A DNA stretch of 64,000 bases from Paenibacillus terrigena DSM 21567 (GTDB lineage Bacteria > Bacillota > Bacilli > Paenibacillales > Paenibacillaceae): NCBI RefSeq assembly GCF_000374845.1, contig NZ_KB895416.1, positions 248,001 through 312,000 on the forward strand, read 5' to 3'. This document shows positions 8,992 through 18,137 of this stretch, piece by piece. The notes beneath the pieces are model-generated. The model had not been told where the DNA came from. It saw nothing but the letters and a program-made list of their open reading frames with translations, and made no database searches. Made by a program: the position numbers and the translations under genes. Positions within the stretch are counted from its first letter, which is position 1; the number at the start of each line of letters is the position of its first letter.

Positions 8992-10548
8992 ATGTCAGAA
9001 ATTCCAGATTTCCTCATCATTCCAGGTATTGTGATTGCCGTCATTATTGTTCTTGGTCTAGCCTTTTGGGCGCGTTACAAAACGGTAGGTCCTGATAAAG
9101 CCATGATCGTTACGGGTTCTTTTCTAGGTGGCGGGTCAACGATTTCAACGGATGACTCGGGTCGCAAAATAAAGATTATTCGCGGCGGCGGGGCATTTAT
9201 TTGGCCGATTTTCCAACAGTCACAATACATATCATTACTCTCGCATAAACTCGATGTCTCGACGCCGGAAGTCTATACAGAGCAAGGGGTTCCAGTTATT
9301 GCGGACGGCGTTGCGATTATTAAAGTCGGCGGTGCGGTTGAAGATGTTGCGACTGCAGCAGAGCAGTTCATTGGCAAGCCGATTGAGGCGTTGAAAGGCG
9401 AAGCGCAAGAGGTGCTTGAAGGCCATTTGCGTGCAATCCTTGGTTCGATGACGGTGGAAGAAGTATATCGAAATCGCGATAAATTCGCACAAGAGGTGCA
9501 AGGCGTTGCAGCGCGTGATTTAAAAAAGATGGGTCTGCAGATCGTCTCATTCACCATCAAGGATGTTCGCGATAAGCAAGGTTATCTGGATGCACTCGGG
9601 AAGCCGAGAATTGCAGCGGTGAAGCGGGATGCGGAGATCGCGGAAGCGGAAGCGGTGCGGGATGCGCGGATTCAGAAAGCAAAGGCAGAAGAAGAAGGAC
9701 AGAAAGCCGAACTCATTCGTGATACAAATATTGCGGAAGCCGGGAAAGCAAAAGAGCTCAAAGTGGCATCCTTTAAGAAGGAGCAAGATACAGCGAAGGC
9801 GGAAGCGGATCAAGCGTACCAGATCCAAGAAGCGAAAGCCAAGCAGCTCATGGTTGAGGAGCAGATGAAAGTCGAGCTCGTACGTAAGGATCGGGAGATC
9901 GATCTTCAAGAGAAGGAAATCTTAGTGCGTCAGAAGCAATATGATGCGGAAGTGAAGAAGAAAGCCGATGCGGATAAATACGCAGTTGAACAAGCGGCGG
10001 AAGCCGATAAGTCGCGTAAGATGCGGGAAGCAGAAGCATTGCAATATTCCATCGAAGCGCAAGCAAAGGCAAACGCCGAGCAGAAGCGTCTTGAAGGGAT
10101 GGCGATTGCGGACGCGGAACGTGCGAAAGGTACTGCCGATGCGGAAGTCATTCGACTTCGCGGTCTAGCGGAAGCCGAAGCGAAAGAGAAACTGGCTGAA
10201 GCATTCCAGAAATTCGGTGAGGCAGCGGTCCTCGATATTATCGTGAAAATGCTCCCAGAGCTTGCTGGTAAAATCGCAGAGCCGATCTCATCGATCGAGA
10301 AGTTGACGGTTGTAGATACGGGGAATGGTGCCGGCGCTGCGCGCGTCAGCAATTATGTAACCCAACTGATGGCGACAGCGCCAGAAATGTTGAAGAGCGT
10401 ATCAGGTATCGACGTCGAATCGCTGATCAAAGGGATGACAGCAAAAGTGGGTCAGCGTAACGAGACGGGCGAAATCGCTGCAACGTCATCGGTACCGTCT
10501 GCTCTAGCTGCGCTGGTCGCCGAACAGAAGCCAAAGGCTCAAGAATAG
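8992..10548 (+). CDS. floT: Flotillin
   Basis: FloT is a membrane scaffold of bacterial functional microdomains. The 518-residue protein has an N-terminal hydrophobic membrane anchor at about 7-27 and an SPFH/band-7 domain at about 30-190 with VYTEQGVPVIADGVAIIKVG. A very long coiled coil rich in Glu-Ala follows at about 200-400 (AEIAEAEAVRDARIQKAKAE). The C-terminal assembly region contains LDIIVKMLPELAGKIAEPI. ATG 8992 follows GATAGGAGAGATTG. It is cotranscribed with the NfeD gene and probably with the small downstream gene. It should appear under cell-envelope stress through SigW. Confidence 0.96.
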   Translation: MSEIPDFLIIPGIVIAVIIVLGLAFWARYKTVGPDKAMIVTGSFLGGGSTISTDDSGRKIKIIRGGGAFIWPIFQQSQYISLLSHKLDVSTPEVYTEQGVPVIADGVAIIKVGGAVEDVATAAEQFIGKPIEALKGEAQEVLEGHLRAILGSMTVEEVYRNRDKFAQEVQGVAARDLKKMGLQIVSFTIKDVRDKQGYLDALGKPRIAAVKRDAEIAEAEAVRDARIQKAKAEEEGQKAELIRDTNIAEAGKAKELKVASFKKEQDTAKAEADQAYQIQEAKAKQLMVEEQMKVELVRKDREIDLQEKEILVRQKQYDAEVKKKADADKYAVEQAAEADKSRKMREAEALQYSIEAQAKANAEQKRLEGMAIADAERAKGTADAEVIRLRGLAEAEAKEKLAEAFQKFGEAAVLDIIVKMLPELAGKIAEPISSIEKLTVVDTGNGAGAARVSNYVTQLMATAPEMLKSVSGIDVESLIKGMTAKVGQRNETGEIAATSSVPSALAALVAEQKPKAQE

Positions 10549-10599
10549 GATGAGTAATTCTTGGATGAATTGACATCCTATGGTGAGGAGGTGATTTCC

Positions 10600-10737
10600 T
10601 TGCCACATAACAAATCGCAGAAAATCAACGATCAGCACAACAAGTCGCGTTTGAAAGAAGAGGCCGTGACTTCAAGTACTGAAAAGGCGTCCCGTCGTCC
10701 TCCAAGCTTGAATAACATATCCAAGCAGGACTCCTAA
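10600..10737 (+). CDS. Small hydrophilic protein, 45 residues, downstream of floT
   Basis: A short reading frame with TTG start 10600 has a very strong ribosome-binding site, AGGAGG at 10586-10591, and ends directly before a strong terminator. The product, beginning MPHNKSQKINDQHNKSRLKE, is highly charged, lacks cysteine and hydrophobic segments, and is probably disordered. In B. subtilis the third gene of the floT operon is the acetyltransferase yuaI, which this is not. I do not recognise a family. The ribosome-binding site, the terminator and the operon position support it as a real gene. GTG 10591 is an in-frame alternative but overlaps the ribosome-binding site. Confidence 0.65.
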   Translation: MPHNKSQKINDQHNKSRLKEEAVTSSTEKASRRPPSLNNISKQDS

Positions 10738-10740
10738 ATG

Positions 10741-10787
10741 AACAAAGCCATCTCCAGCTGATGCGGAGATGGCTTTGTTTTGTTTCG
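10741..10787 (+). terminator. Intrinsic terminator of the nfeD-floT operon
   Basis: A perfect 15-bp stem (AACAAAGCCATCTCC at 10741-10755, with its complement at 10765-10779) and a 9-nt loop are followed by TTTTGTTT. Confidence 0.93.
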
Positions 10788-10844
10788 GTGTGGGTGGAGG
10801 TCTAGCATCGTGTTGGTTCGAGCGAGCCATGGTCCGCGTTCCGT

Positions 10845-11026
10845 CTAACGAATCGTAAAATGCTTATTGATGCGAAAATGCAGTGAATTTTGAGCTAACG
10901 AACCGTAGTCACGCTATTGGTATCAAAATGAGCGGAAAAGGGCGGTTTGTGGCCGAATAGCGTTTGTGAGGTTCGTTAGAAAAAATAATCGCGACATTTG
11001 GGCAAATAAGGATTGCTGGGTTCGTT
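10845..11026. repeat. Array of ~50-bp intergenic repeats, two direct and two inverted
   Basis: CTAACGAATCGTA at 10845 and CTAACGAACCGTA at 10895 start two units 50 bp apart, with weaker similarity through the rest of the unit. On the minus strand GGTTCGTTAG at 10970-10979 and GGTTCGTT at 11019-11026 mark two opposed units. CGCTATT follows in at least two of the four. The array fills the space between the convergent floT and MFS genes. No gene is seen in it. It resembles dispersed short repeats of Paenibacillus intergenic DNA (from memory, not checked). Confidence 0.6.
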
Positions 11027-11034
11027 CACGCCCG

Positions 11035-12249
11035 CTAATCCCCCAGACGCTTCTGTCCTTCCTTCATATTCCAAGCGAGCACGGTGCAGATGAGCAAAAT
11101 CGCGACCATCAGATAGACGGCAGAGAGCCAGGATTCGCTGTCCCCCTTGACCCATTGCATCGCTGCGATGACGAGTACACCACCTAGATTGCCTGCGAGC
11201 ATCATCAGTCCTGTCGCTTCACCGGCATGCTTCTCGCCGGCGATTTCTTCGGTCAAGGAGAGCAGCAAGGCATACCCCGGAAGGAACATAAAACCTAGTA
11301 AACCACTGAAGAGCAGCAAGGCACCCATATTCCCTGTTGTACATAATGGGTAGGTGAGCAGTAACGCTACGGTACAACAGAGGATGAGGAATGGCTTACG
11401 TCGACGATAACGATCCGAGATGGCAGGAATGATCGCGGCACCCAACATACCGAAGATAATGAGCATGCCGCCGACGAGCCCGGCTTGTTCAGCGTTCACC
11501 CCATAGGGCTTCAAGATCGGTTCGAGCCAGGAGGTGATGCCGTTGAAGAAGCCGAGCGCAAAGAAGGCGATGATGCAGATGAGAAGCAATTGCCGATTGC
11601 GAAGCAAGGGGAGGAGTTCTTTCCATCGCACGGAAGGCTCCGCTTGCTGTTGATTGCCTTGGGGATTAGGATACGCAACAAGCCAGAAGAATAGGGTAGC
11701 AAGCACAGTAAGCCCAGCGAAAATAATCATGGTGACTTGCAGATTCGTTGCTGCCACGAAGATGGGCGTGGTTGCTAGCGCGAGGGCCATCCCTGCGAAC
11801 ATGCCTACGGTGCCCAGCCCCGTTGCCATCGCTTGTCGATCACGTGGGAACCAATCTGCGACCAGTTTGGTAATGCCATTCATGACATAGGGCTGACCGA
11901 TCGCAATACCGACATGACCAATGACGAGGAAGATGAAGTGCTGATCGAAGATCCGAACACTAGCGAAAATGGACATTAACAATCCGCCAATACCTACCCC
12001 GAATCGATAGCCTCGTCGATCGATGACGATTCCCGCATGTACGGATAGGAGAACATAGACGAGCGGGAACACCATTAACAGTAAGTTCATGCTTTTTTCG
12101 GATACATGATAACGTTCCTCCAGCGTCGTGATGAGCGGCGCGAAGTTCAGCCAGAGCATTTGGCTTATGCCTGCTAGCAGCGTGAAGCTGAGCAAGACCG
12201 TCCAACGATTGGTAAAGGCGCTCACGCCCTGATGTTCCTCTCGAGGCAA
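11035..12249 (-). CDS. Major facilitator superfamily transporter
   Basis: A 404-residue membrane permease with about twelve hydrophobic segments and an MFS loop-2/3 motif, GIVIDRRGYR, after the second helix. The second half repeats the pattern with ISDRYRRRKP. It resembles CynX/NimT or oxalate-formate-type carriers (LWLNFAPLITTLEERYHVSE). No ATG lies in frame near the N-terminus. AGGGGGG upstream favours TTG 12249 over the more distal TTG 12267. It is divergent from iolD, with about 200 bp between, so it may import inositol or a related cyclitol, but the substrate is unproven. Confidence 0.85.
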   Translation of the reverse strand: MPREEHQGVSAFTNRWTVLLSFTLLAGISQMLWLNFAPLITTLEERYHVSEKSMNLLLMVFPLVYVLLSVHAGIVIDRRGYRFGVGIGGLLMSIFASVRIFDQHFIFLVIGHVGIAIGQPYVMNGITKLVADWFPRDRQAMATGLGTVGMFAGMALALATTPIFVAATNLQVTMIIFAGLTVLATLFFWLVAYPNPQGNQQQAEPSVRWKELLPLLRNRQLLLICIIAFFALGFFNGITSWLEPILKPYGVNAEQAGLVGGMLIIFGMLGAAIIPAISDRYRRRKPFLILCCTVALLLTYPLCTTGNMGALLLFSGLLGFMFLPGYALLLSLTEEIAGEKHAGEATGLMMLAGNLGGVLVIAAMQWVKGDSESWLSAVYLMVAILLICTVLAWNMKEGQKRLGD

Positions 12250-12445
12250 GAAGCATTCCCCCCTCAATTCCGAGATAGATTATCGCACATCCCTTTATAC
12301 GCACGATTATATTAATTTTCTTAAAGGCTTATTCCTCACGCTACCCAAAGATTCTCTCATAGCATGCTAGAATCCGGCATATAAGATGGGAGCGGGTTGT
12401 TTCATACCAGCGTAGCTCGATCATAGAACGAGAGGGTGAAATGAA

Positions 12446-14311
12446 ATGGGTGTGCTTCGATTAACGATGGCACAGGCGTTGCTGAAGTTTCTTGATCAAC
12501 AGTACGTAGAGCGTGACGGGAAGGAAACGAAATTTGTAAAAGGCGTCATGGGCATCTTCGGACACGGCAATGTGCTTGGGATCGGCGAGGCGTTGGAGCG
12601 GGATCCGGGAAATTTGCAATTCATTCAAGGGAAAAATGAGCAAGGCATGACGCATGCCGCTGTCGCATATGCGAAGCAGAAAAATCGACTCGAAATATTC
12701 GCGTGCACGTCATCCATTGGACCGGGCGCCTTGAACATGGTGACAGCCGCTGCGACAGCGACGGTGAATCGAATCCCGGTCCTGCTGCTGCCGGGGGATA
12801 TCTTTGCATGTCGACAACCGGATCCTGTGCTGCAGCAGATTGAACATCCGATGAATTATACGATATCGGCGAATGATGCGTTTAAGCCTGTGAGCAAATA
12901 TTGGGATCGAATCACTCGGCCCGAGCAATTGATGAGCTCGATGATGCAGGCGATGTGCGTGTTGACGGACCCTGCGGAGACAGGGGCGGTGACGATCTGC
13001 TTGCCTCAAGATGTACAGACGGAAGCCTATGATTATCCGGAGCATTTTTTCGCGAAAAGAGTCCATTCGATTGATCGGATGCCACTAAGTAAGTCGGCAT
13101 GTGAAAGAGCCGTTCAATTACTCGCGCGAAAAAAGACGCCGTTGCTGATCGCAGGCGGCGGTGTACACTATTCCCTTGCCTATGAGCCGCTTCTTCAATT
13201 TGCTGATGCATTTGGCATCCCCATAGCCGAGACTCAAGCGGGTAAAAGTGCCGTACCTTGGCATCATCCACTCTATATGGGTGGCATAGGAACGACAGGT
13301 TCGCTCGCAGCCAATCAACTAGCGAAGGAGGCAGATGCGATCATTTGTGTCGGAACACGGTTAGGGGATTTTGCAACGGCATCGAAGTCAGCTTTCCTTC
13401 ATCCGGAAGTGGATTTCATCCATATCAATATAAACAACTTCGACGCGGGGAAGATGAATGGCGTCAAACTGGTTGCCGATGCAGCAGAAGCCTTAAAGGA
13501 ACTAACGGATGTACTCCTAGCGAGAGGGTATAAATCGTCTTATGATGCTGCGGAGCTTGCAGCGAAGAAGGCAGAATGGAACCGAGAAGTGGATCGACTG
13601 TATGCAGTGGAGCTAGAACACGGCTTGTCGCAGACGCGCGTCCTTGGTGAAATCAATCGGTTCATGGACGGCCATGAAGTCATTGTGGCGGCGGCAGGCA
13701 GTCTACCGGGGGATCTTCATCGGCTGTGGCGCTCCGAACGTCCGAAATCCTACCATATGGAGTACGGATTCTCTTGTATGGGGTATGAAGTTGCAGGTGC
13801 GTTTGGGGTCAAATTAGCCGAGCCGGATCATGAAGTGTATGCGCTTATCGGGGACGGCAGTTATTTGATGCTTCATTCCGAGCTGGTTACGAGCCTGCAG
13901 GAGGGTGTGAAGGTGAATGTTATTTTGCTAGACAATCATGGGTTTCAATGTATTCACAATTTACAGAAGGATCACGGCAGCGATGGGTTCGGCAATGAAT
14001 TCAGATATCGCAGTCGGGAAACGAGCGGTCTGACAGGGGATTACGTTGCGATCGATTATGCGTCGCATGCGAGAAGTATGGGTGTAGCTGCATACACCGT
14101 GACGAGCATTGAACAATTAAGAGATGCCCTTCATCAAGCGAAGCAAGAGAAGGGTTCAACGTTGATCGCCGTTCAAGTGCTGCCGGGGACGAATTCAGGT
14201 GGGTATGAATCGTGGTGGAGAGTGGATGTACCGGAAGTCTCGACGAGTGATCAGGTCCAGCGTGCCTACCAGCGGATGCATGAGAAGACGAGTCGGGCGT
14301 TAAACATCTAA
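12446..14311 (+). CDS. iolD: 3D-(3,5/4)-trihydroxycyclohexane-1,2-dione hydrolase
   Basis: IolD is the thiamine-diphosphate enzyme that opens the cyclohexane ring in myo-inositol catabolism, giving 5-deoxy-glucuronate. The 621-residue protein has the three-domain acetolactate-synthase layout: an N-terminal PYR domain with [11 protein letters not shown] and [12 protein letters not shown], a central domain near 200-350, and a C-terminal PP domain. The PP domain has the ThDP/Mg motif starting IGDGSY near 468 and ending LLDN about 28 residues later. ATG 12446 follows AGAGGGTGA. It is first in an iolD-iolB-iolC-GDPD operon whose other iol genes (iolG, iolE, iolA, iolJ) are absent from the window. 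Confidence 0.95.
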   Translation: MGVLRLTMAQALLKFLDQQYVERDGKETKFVKGVMGIFGHGNVLGIGEALERDPGNLQFIQGKNEQGMTHAAVAYAKQKNRLEIFACTSSIGPGALNMVTAAATATVNRIPVLLLPGDIFACRQPDPVLQQIEHPMNYTISANDAFKPVSKYWDRITRPEQLMSSMMQAMCVLTDPAETGAVTICLPQDVQTEAYDYPEHFFAKRVHSIDRMPLSKSACERAVQLLARKKTPLLIAGGGVHYSLAYEPLLQFADAFGIPIAETQAGKSAVPWHHPLYMGGIGTTGSLAANQLAKEADAIICVGTRLGDFATASKSAFLHPEVDFIHININNFDAGKMNGVKLVADAAEALKELTDVLLARGYKSSYDAAELAAKKAEWNREVDRLYAVELEHGLSQTRVLGEINRFMDGHEVIVAAAGSLPGDLHRLWRSERPKSYHMEYGFSCMGYEVAGAFGVKLAEPDHEVYALIGDGSYLMLHSELVTSLQEGVKVNVILLDNHGFQCIHNLQKDHGSDGFGNEFRYRSRETSGLTGDYVAIDYASHARSMGVAAYTVTSIEQLRDALHQAKQEKGSTLIAVQVLPGTNSGGYESWWRVDVPEVSTSDQVQRAYQRMHEKTSRALNI

Positions 14312-14328
14312 GGAGAGGAGCGATTACA

Positions 14329-15174
14329 TTGTCGAATCTACTTATACGAGGCAAGCAGCCGGACGCAGCGGGGAACACCCTGACAATAACACCACAATCT
14401 GCGGGTTGGAAGTATGTGGGATTTCAAGTCTTTAAGCTGCGACCCGGCCAATGCTTAAGCCAAGAAACAGGAGCGAACGAGATCTGTGTTGTGTTGCTGA
14501 GCGGAATTGCCAATGTATCCACGCAGCATGAGCGTTACAACCAGATTGGCCGCCGCATGAGCGTGTTCGAGCAGACGCCGCCTTTTTCCGTGTACGTGCC
14601 TGCACGAGACGAAATTCAGGTTGAAGCAATGACGGAACTCGAAATCGCCATATGCGCAGCACCTGCTGAAGGCCGATGGGAAGCGCGATTGATTACGCCG
14701 GATCAGGTAGGCGTTGAACAACGAGGATACGGCGCGATGGAGCGAACGATCCACAACATCCTGCCGGAACGGGAAGAAGCCGAGCGGCTGCTCGTCGTCG
14801 AAGTGTTCACGCCGGCCGGGCACTGGTCCAGCTATCCGCCGCATAAGCATGATCAGGATGATCTGCCGCGAGAATCGCTGCTGGAGGAGACGTACTATTA
14901 CAAAATTGCACCTGTAGAAGGGTTTGCCATGCAGCGCGTATATACCGACGACTTGTCGCTTGATGAGACGATCGTCGTTCACGACGGCGATGCGGTCATG
15001 GTCCCGCACGGGTATCATCCCGTCTCAGCGCCGCCGGGATATGGCGTATATTACTTGAACGTAATGGCTGGACCGATGCGCACATGGAAGTTCCACAATG
15101 ATCCGAAGCATGAATGGTTATTGAGACCGGGGAAGGAGGCACCTGCGCATGAGTCTAATCCCGTTTCAGAATAA
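14329..15174 (+). CDS. iolB: 5-deoxy-glucuronate isomerase
   Basis: IolB converts 5-deoxy-D-glucuronate to 5-dehydro-2-deoxy-D-gluconate in inositol degradation. The 281-residue protein is a double cupin. Likely metal ligands are seen in SYPPHKHDQDDLPRES and the later PHGYHPVSAPPGYGVYY. The start is TTG 14329 behind AGGAGAGGAG at 14311-14320, 17 bp after iolD. Its 3' end overlaps iolC by 26 bp. Length and order match standard iol operons. Confidence 0.95.
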   Translation: MSNLLIRGKQPDAAGNTLTITPQSAGWKYVGFQVFKLRPGQCLSQETGANEICVVLLSGIANVSTQHERYNQIGRRMSVFEQTPPFSVYVPARDEIQVEAMTELEIAICAAPAEGRWEARLITPDQVGVEQRGYGAMERTIHNILPEREEAERLLVVEVFTPAGHWSSYPPHKHDQDDLPRESLLEETYYYKIAPVEGFAMQRVYTDDLSLDETIVVHDGDAVMVPHGYHPVSAPPGYGVYYLNVMAGPMRTWKFHNDPKHEWLLRPGKEAPAHESNPVSE

Positions 15175-16150
15175 TCGACCACTCGATTTGATCGGGTTAG
15201 GAAGATTGTGTATCGACTTGAATGCAAACGAAATTCATCGCCCGTTGGAGGAGACCGTCACCTTCACGAAATACGTAGGCGGCTCACCAGCCAACATCAC
15301 GATTGCGATGGCACGTCTCGGAATGAACACTGGATTTATCGGCAAAGTCGCGAATGATGCACATGGGCGTTTTATTGTCGATTACTTGCAGAAGACGCAT
15401 ATCAATACGGACGGCATTCGTGTGGATCAGACGGGTAGCGTGACAGGTCTTGCTTTTACGGAGATCAAATCGCCTACAGATTGCAGCATTCTGATGTATC
15501 GTGACAATGTGGCCGACCTGAAGCTGACGCCATCCGAAGTGAGTGAAGACTATATTCGCCAAGCAAAAGCCTTACTAATCTCGGGGACCGCCCTTGCGCA
15601 GAGCCCTTCCCGTGAAGCCGTGTTCAAAGCGCTCACGCTGGCGCACAAACACCAAGTCGCTATCATCTTCGATATCGATTATCGCCCATATACGTGGACA
15701 TCCAAGGAGGAGACGGGGATCTACTACAGGCTTGTCGCAGAGAAATCGGATGTTATTATCGGCGGCAGAGAAGAATTTGACTTGATCGAAGCGTTGGATG
15801 GCCCGCTGCGTCATGACGACGATGCGACAGCGCGCCAGTGGTTCCATCATCGCGCTCGTGTGGTTGTCGTCAAACGGGGTGGAGACGGCTCGATCGCTTT
15901 TACCGCGCAAGGGGAACGCTCCGAAGGTCACGTATTCCCTGCCCAGGTGGTCAAGACGTTCGGAGCGGGGGATTCCTTTGCGGGTGCTTTTATTTATGGC
16001 CTGATGCAAGGGTGGAGCTTAAGCCGATGTCAGCAATTCGGCAGCGCTGCCGCATCGATTGTGGTGTCCAGCCATAGCTGCTCGGACGCGATGCCTACGG
16101 TAGAACAGATTCAAGCACGAATCGATCGCTATATCCAGCAAGGGTTGTAG
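15149..16150 (+). CDS. iolC: 5-dehydro-2-deoxygluconokinase
   Basis: IolC phosphorylates 5-dehydro-2-deoxygluconate, using ATP, in the inositol pathway. The 333-residue protein is a PfkB/ribokinase-family kinase, with the N-terminal sugar-binding GGSPANITIAMARLGM and the catalytic anion-hole signature FGAGDSFAGAFIYG near 270-283. ATG 15149 lies inside the end of iolB with GGAAGGAGG at 15131-15139, so translation is coupled. The product is not fused to the aldolase (IolJ) domain found in some bacteria. Confidence 0.94.
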   Translation: MSLIPFQNNRPLDLIGLGRLCIDLNANEIHRPLEETVTFTKYVGGSPANITIAMARLGMNTGFIGKVANDAHGRFIVDYLQKTHINTDGIRVDQTGSVTGLAFTEIKSPTDCSILMYRDNVADLKLTPSEVSEDYIRQAKALLISGTALAQSPSREAVFKALTLAHKHQVAIIFDIDYRPYTWTSKEETGIYYRLVAEKSDVIIGGREEFDLIEALDGPLRHDDDATARQWFHHRARVVVVKRGGDGSIAFTAQGERSEGHVFPAQVVKTFGAGDSFAGAFIYGLMQGWSLSRCQQFGSAAASIVVSSHSCSDAMPTVEQIQARIDRYIQQGL

Positions 16151-16179
16151 GACAGCCCGTTTCCAAGGAGGTCAGACGC

Positions 16180-16890
16180 ATGCATCAATCGCAATTTTGG
16201 GTTGCAGCGCATACGGGTTCGGGCAATGCCCCGGACAACACGATGGACTCATTCCTCGAAGGAGTAAACAGCGGAGCTGATATGGTCGAGATCGATGTCC
16301 GATCGACAAAGGATGGCGTTGCAATCCTGCTTCATGATGATTCACCGCTGCTTCAGTTATATACTTACAAGCAGCTGAACGCTCGGGAGATGCGCACTCA
16401 GCTCGATCCCCTCTATGCACACCATGACATTGTGCGTCTTGATACAATTTTACAGATTGCGATGAAGCACCAAATGAAGCTAAATCTGGATATGAAAGAC
16501 CACCGTAGCAATGAACCCGCGTTGGCCGCGATTCAGATGACGCAAGCCGCAGAATGCGTCTTTTTCACGGGATGCACAGAGGGACTTGTGGGTCTTCAGG
16601 CAGGACTTCAGGTGATGATGAATACGCCTGATGCATTGACGGATCAAGATGAGGGGGACTACGAGGCATTTGCTGATGCAATCTGTGCGCAGGCACGAAA
16701 GGAAGGATACGTCGGACTCAATATGGATTACCGGACCTGCCGTCAGGAGATTGTGGATCGTGCTCACGCGAGCGGTTTGGTGGTATGGGTGTATACCGTG
16801 AACGAACCGGCATGGATGGCGAAGTGTATATCGATGGACGTGGATGCGATCACAACGAGAAATGTAAGGACGCTGATACAGCTAAAATGA
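16180..16890 (+). CDS. Glycerophosphodiester phosphodiesterase-family protein, atypical active site
   Basis: A 236-residue TIM-barrel protein of the GDPD family, with no signal peptide, so cytoplasmic. The metal-binding DMVEIDVRSTKDGV and LLHDDSP are present. The usual HRG near the N-terminus reads AHTG, so the conserved arginine is threonine, and the usual PENT reads PDNT. ATG 16180 follows AAGGAGGTCA, 29 bp after iolC, so it is in the iol operon. A plausible role is release of inositol from a glycerophosphoinositol-like compound, but the missing arginine may mean a different substrate. The fold is clear; the reaction is inferred. Confidence 0.75.
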   Translation: MHQSQFWVAAHTGSGNAPDNTMDSFLEGVNSGADMVEIDVRSTKDGVAILLHDDSPLLQLYTYKQLNAREMRTQLDPLYAHHDIVRLDTILQIAMKHQMKLNLDMKDHRSNEPALAAIQMTQAAECVFFTGCTEGLVGLQAGLQVMMNTPDALTDQDEGDYEAFADAICAQARKEGYVGLNMDYRTCRQEIVDRAHASGLVVWVYTVNEPAWMAKCISMDVDAITTRNVRTLIQLK

Positions 16891-16916
16891 AGGCGCTTTA
16901 AAAATTTTTCGAAAAA

Positions 16917-16934
16917 TATGGTATCGATACCATA
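16917..16934. promoter_or_regulatory. Palindromic operator, probable LacI-family site
   Basis: TATGGTATCGATACCATA is a perfect 18-bp palindrome with a central CG, the architecture of LacI/GalR operators. It lies 211 bp upstream of the ABC transporter operon that itself encodes a LacI-type regulator (21820-22830). Its 14-bp core recurs as a palindrome inside the pfkB gene at 23111-23124. Confidence 0.6.
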
Positions 16935-17041
16935 CAGATTGAATATGGCTTAATAAGCAGGTTATTTTACCCGCAATGGAATTTATTGTTATCTTCACAA
17001 AGAATTAAGTCGTACATGACGTTGCGTTAACACTTCATCGA

Positions 17042-17047
17042 TATAAT
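17042..17047 (+). promoter_or_regulatory. Candidate -10 box of the sugar ABC transporter operon
   Basis: A perfect TATAAT lies 98 bp upstream of the first permease gene. The -35 region is poor (GACGTT at 17018-17023 with an 18-bp spacer). An 11-bp direct repeat, CCGCAATGGAA, flanks it at 16971-16981 and 17058-17068. Confidence 0.4.
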
Positions 17048-17144
17048 GATCATCAAACCGCAATGGAAGGGAGATGAGCCGTACGCTTAAGATTGGACGA
17101 ATTGTATAGAACCCACTAACTCATAAGAAGGTGATTGATCATTC

Positions 17145-18092
17145 ATGACAACACATGTGAACCCGACGGTGAACACTTCGAAGAGATCCAAACACTGGAG
17201 AAATATTCTACTACATAAATACTTATACCTCATGCTGCTGCCTTGCCTCGTATTTTTTATTATTTTTTCCTACATTCCTATGACTGGCATCATTCTGGCA
17301 TTCAAAGAATACAAGTTCAACGCGGGGATCCTCGGGAGTCCTTGGGCGGGTTTCAAATATTTCGAACGGTTCTTCAATGACTATCAGAGTGGCATGCTCA
17401 TCAAGAACACCCTCATCATCTCCTGCATGAAGCTCTTCATCGGCCTGCCGTTTCCCATCCTTCTCGCCCTCATGTTCAACGAAGTGAAGAACCGCTACTT
17501 CCGCAATATCGCACAGAGCATATCCTATCTGCCTCATTTCTTATCCTGGGTCGTCGTCATCGGATTAACGCAGCGCCTCTTGGCACCCGATAACGGTTTA
17601 CTGAATCAGATCGTCGGCTTCTTCGGTGGAGATAGCAGCGTCTTCTACATGATGGAATCGAGTTATTTCTACCAAATCATGTTCGGGAGCCATATCTGGA
17701 AATCGATCGGCTGGGACTCCATCATATATCTGGCAGCGATTGCAGGTGTGAATCAGGATATGTACGAAGCGGCGAGGATGGATGGAGCCAGCAGGACCCG
17801 AGAAATTTGGCATATTACACTTCCTTCGATTCAACCAACCATTCTCATTCTGTTTATTCTATCACTCGGAAGTATCTTATCTGCAGGGTTCGATCAGCTG
17901 TATCTCCTGCGAACACCCGGGAACATGCAATTAGCCGAGATTCTCGATACGTACGTCATTCGGGTCGGACTTCAAGGCGGTCAATATGGGTATGCGACAG
18001 CTGTCGGTCTCATGCAAGGGGTGATTGGATTAATACTCGTCGTCGCAGCAAATCGGATTTCTAAGAAGGTATCAGAGACTTCATTATGGTAG
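17145..18092 (+). CDS. Sugar ABC transporter permease, LplB type
   Basis: A 315-residue inner-membrane permease with six predicted helices. The binding-protein-dependent permease (EAA) loop reads YEAARMDGASRTREIW. The N-terminal helix LYLMLLPCLVFFIIFSYIPM is typical of the LplB group, which imports complex saccharides. ATG 17145 follows AGAAGGTGATTG. It pairs with the downstream lipoprotein and the YtcP-type permease. No ATPase gene is present, as usual for this group, where a shared MsmX-type ATPase encoded elsewhere energises several importers. Confidence 0.93.
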   Translation: MTTHVNPTVNTSKRSKHWRNILLHKYLYLMLLPCLVFFIIFSYIPMTGIILAFKEYKFNAGILGSPWAGFKYFERFFNDYQSGMLIKNTLIISCMKLFIGLPFPILLALMFNEVKNRYFRNIAQSISYLPHFLSWVVVIGLTQRLLAPDNGLLNQIVGFFGGDSSVFYMMESSYFYQIMFGSHIWKSIGWDSIIYLAAIAGVNQDMYEAARMDGASRTREIWHITLPSIQPTILILFILSLGSILSAGFDQLYLLRTPGNMQLAEILDTYVIRVGLQGGQYGYATAVGLMQGVIGLILVVAANRISKKVSETSLW

Positions 18093-18137
18093 CGATTCCA
18101 GAGGAATGACTAAACCAATGAAAAGAGGGATGATGAA

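Noticed and set aside
10845-11026. Interpretation of the CTAACGAA repeats as a CRISPR array
   Set aside because: The conserved part is only about 13 bp, the units are inverted relative to one another, and no cas genes are nearby.
16888-16901. cre-like TGAAGGCGCTTTAA at the end of the GDPD gene
   Set aside because: Two mismatches at key positions of the cre consensus. The nearby perfect palindrome is a better operator candidate.
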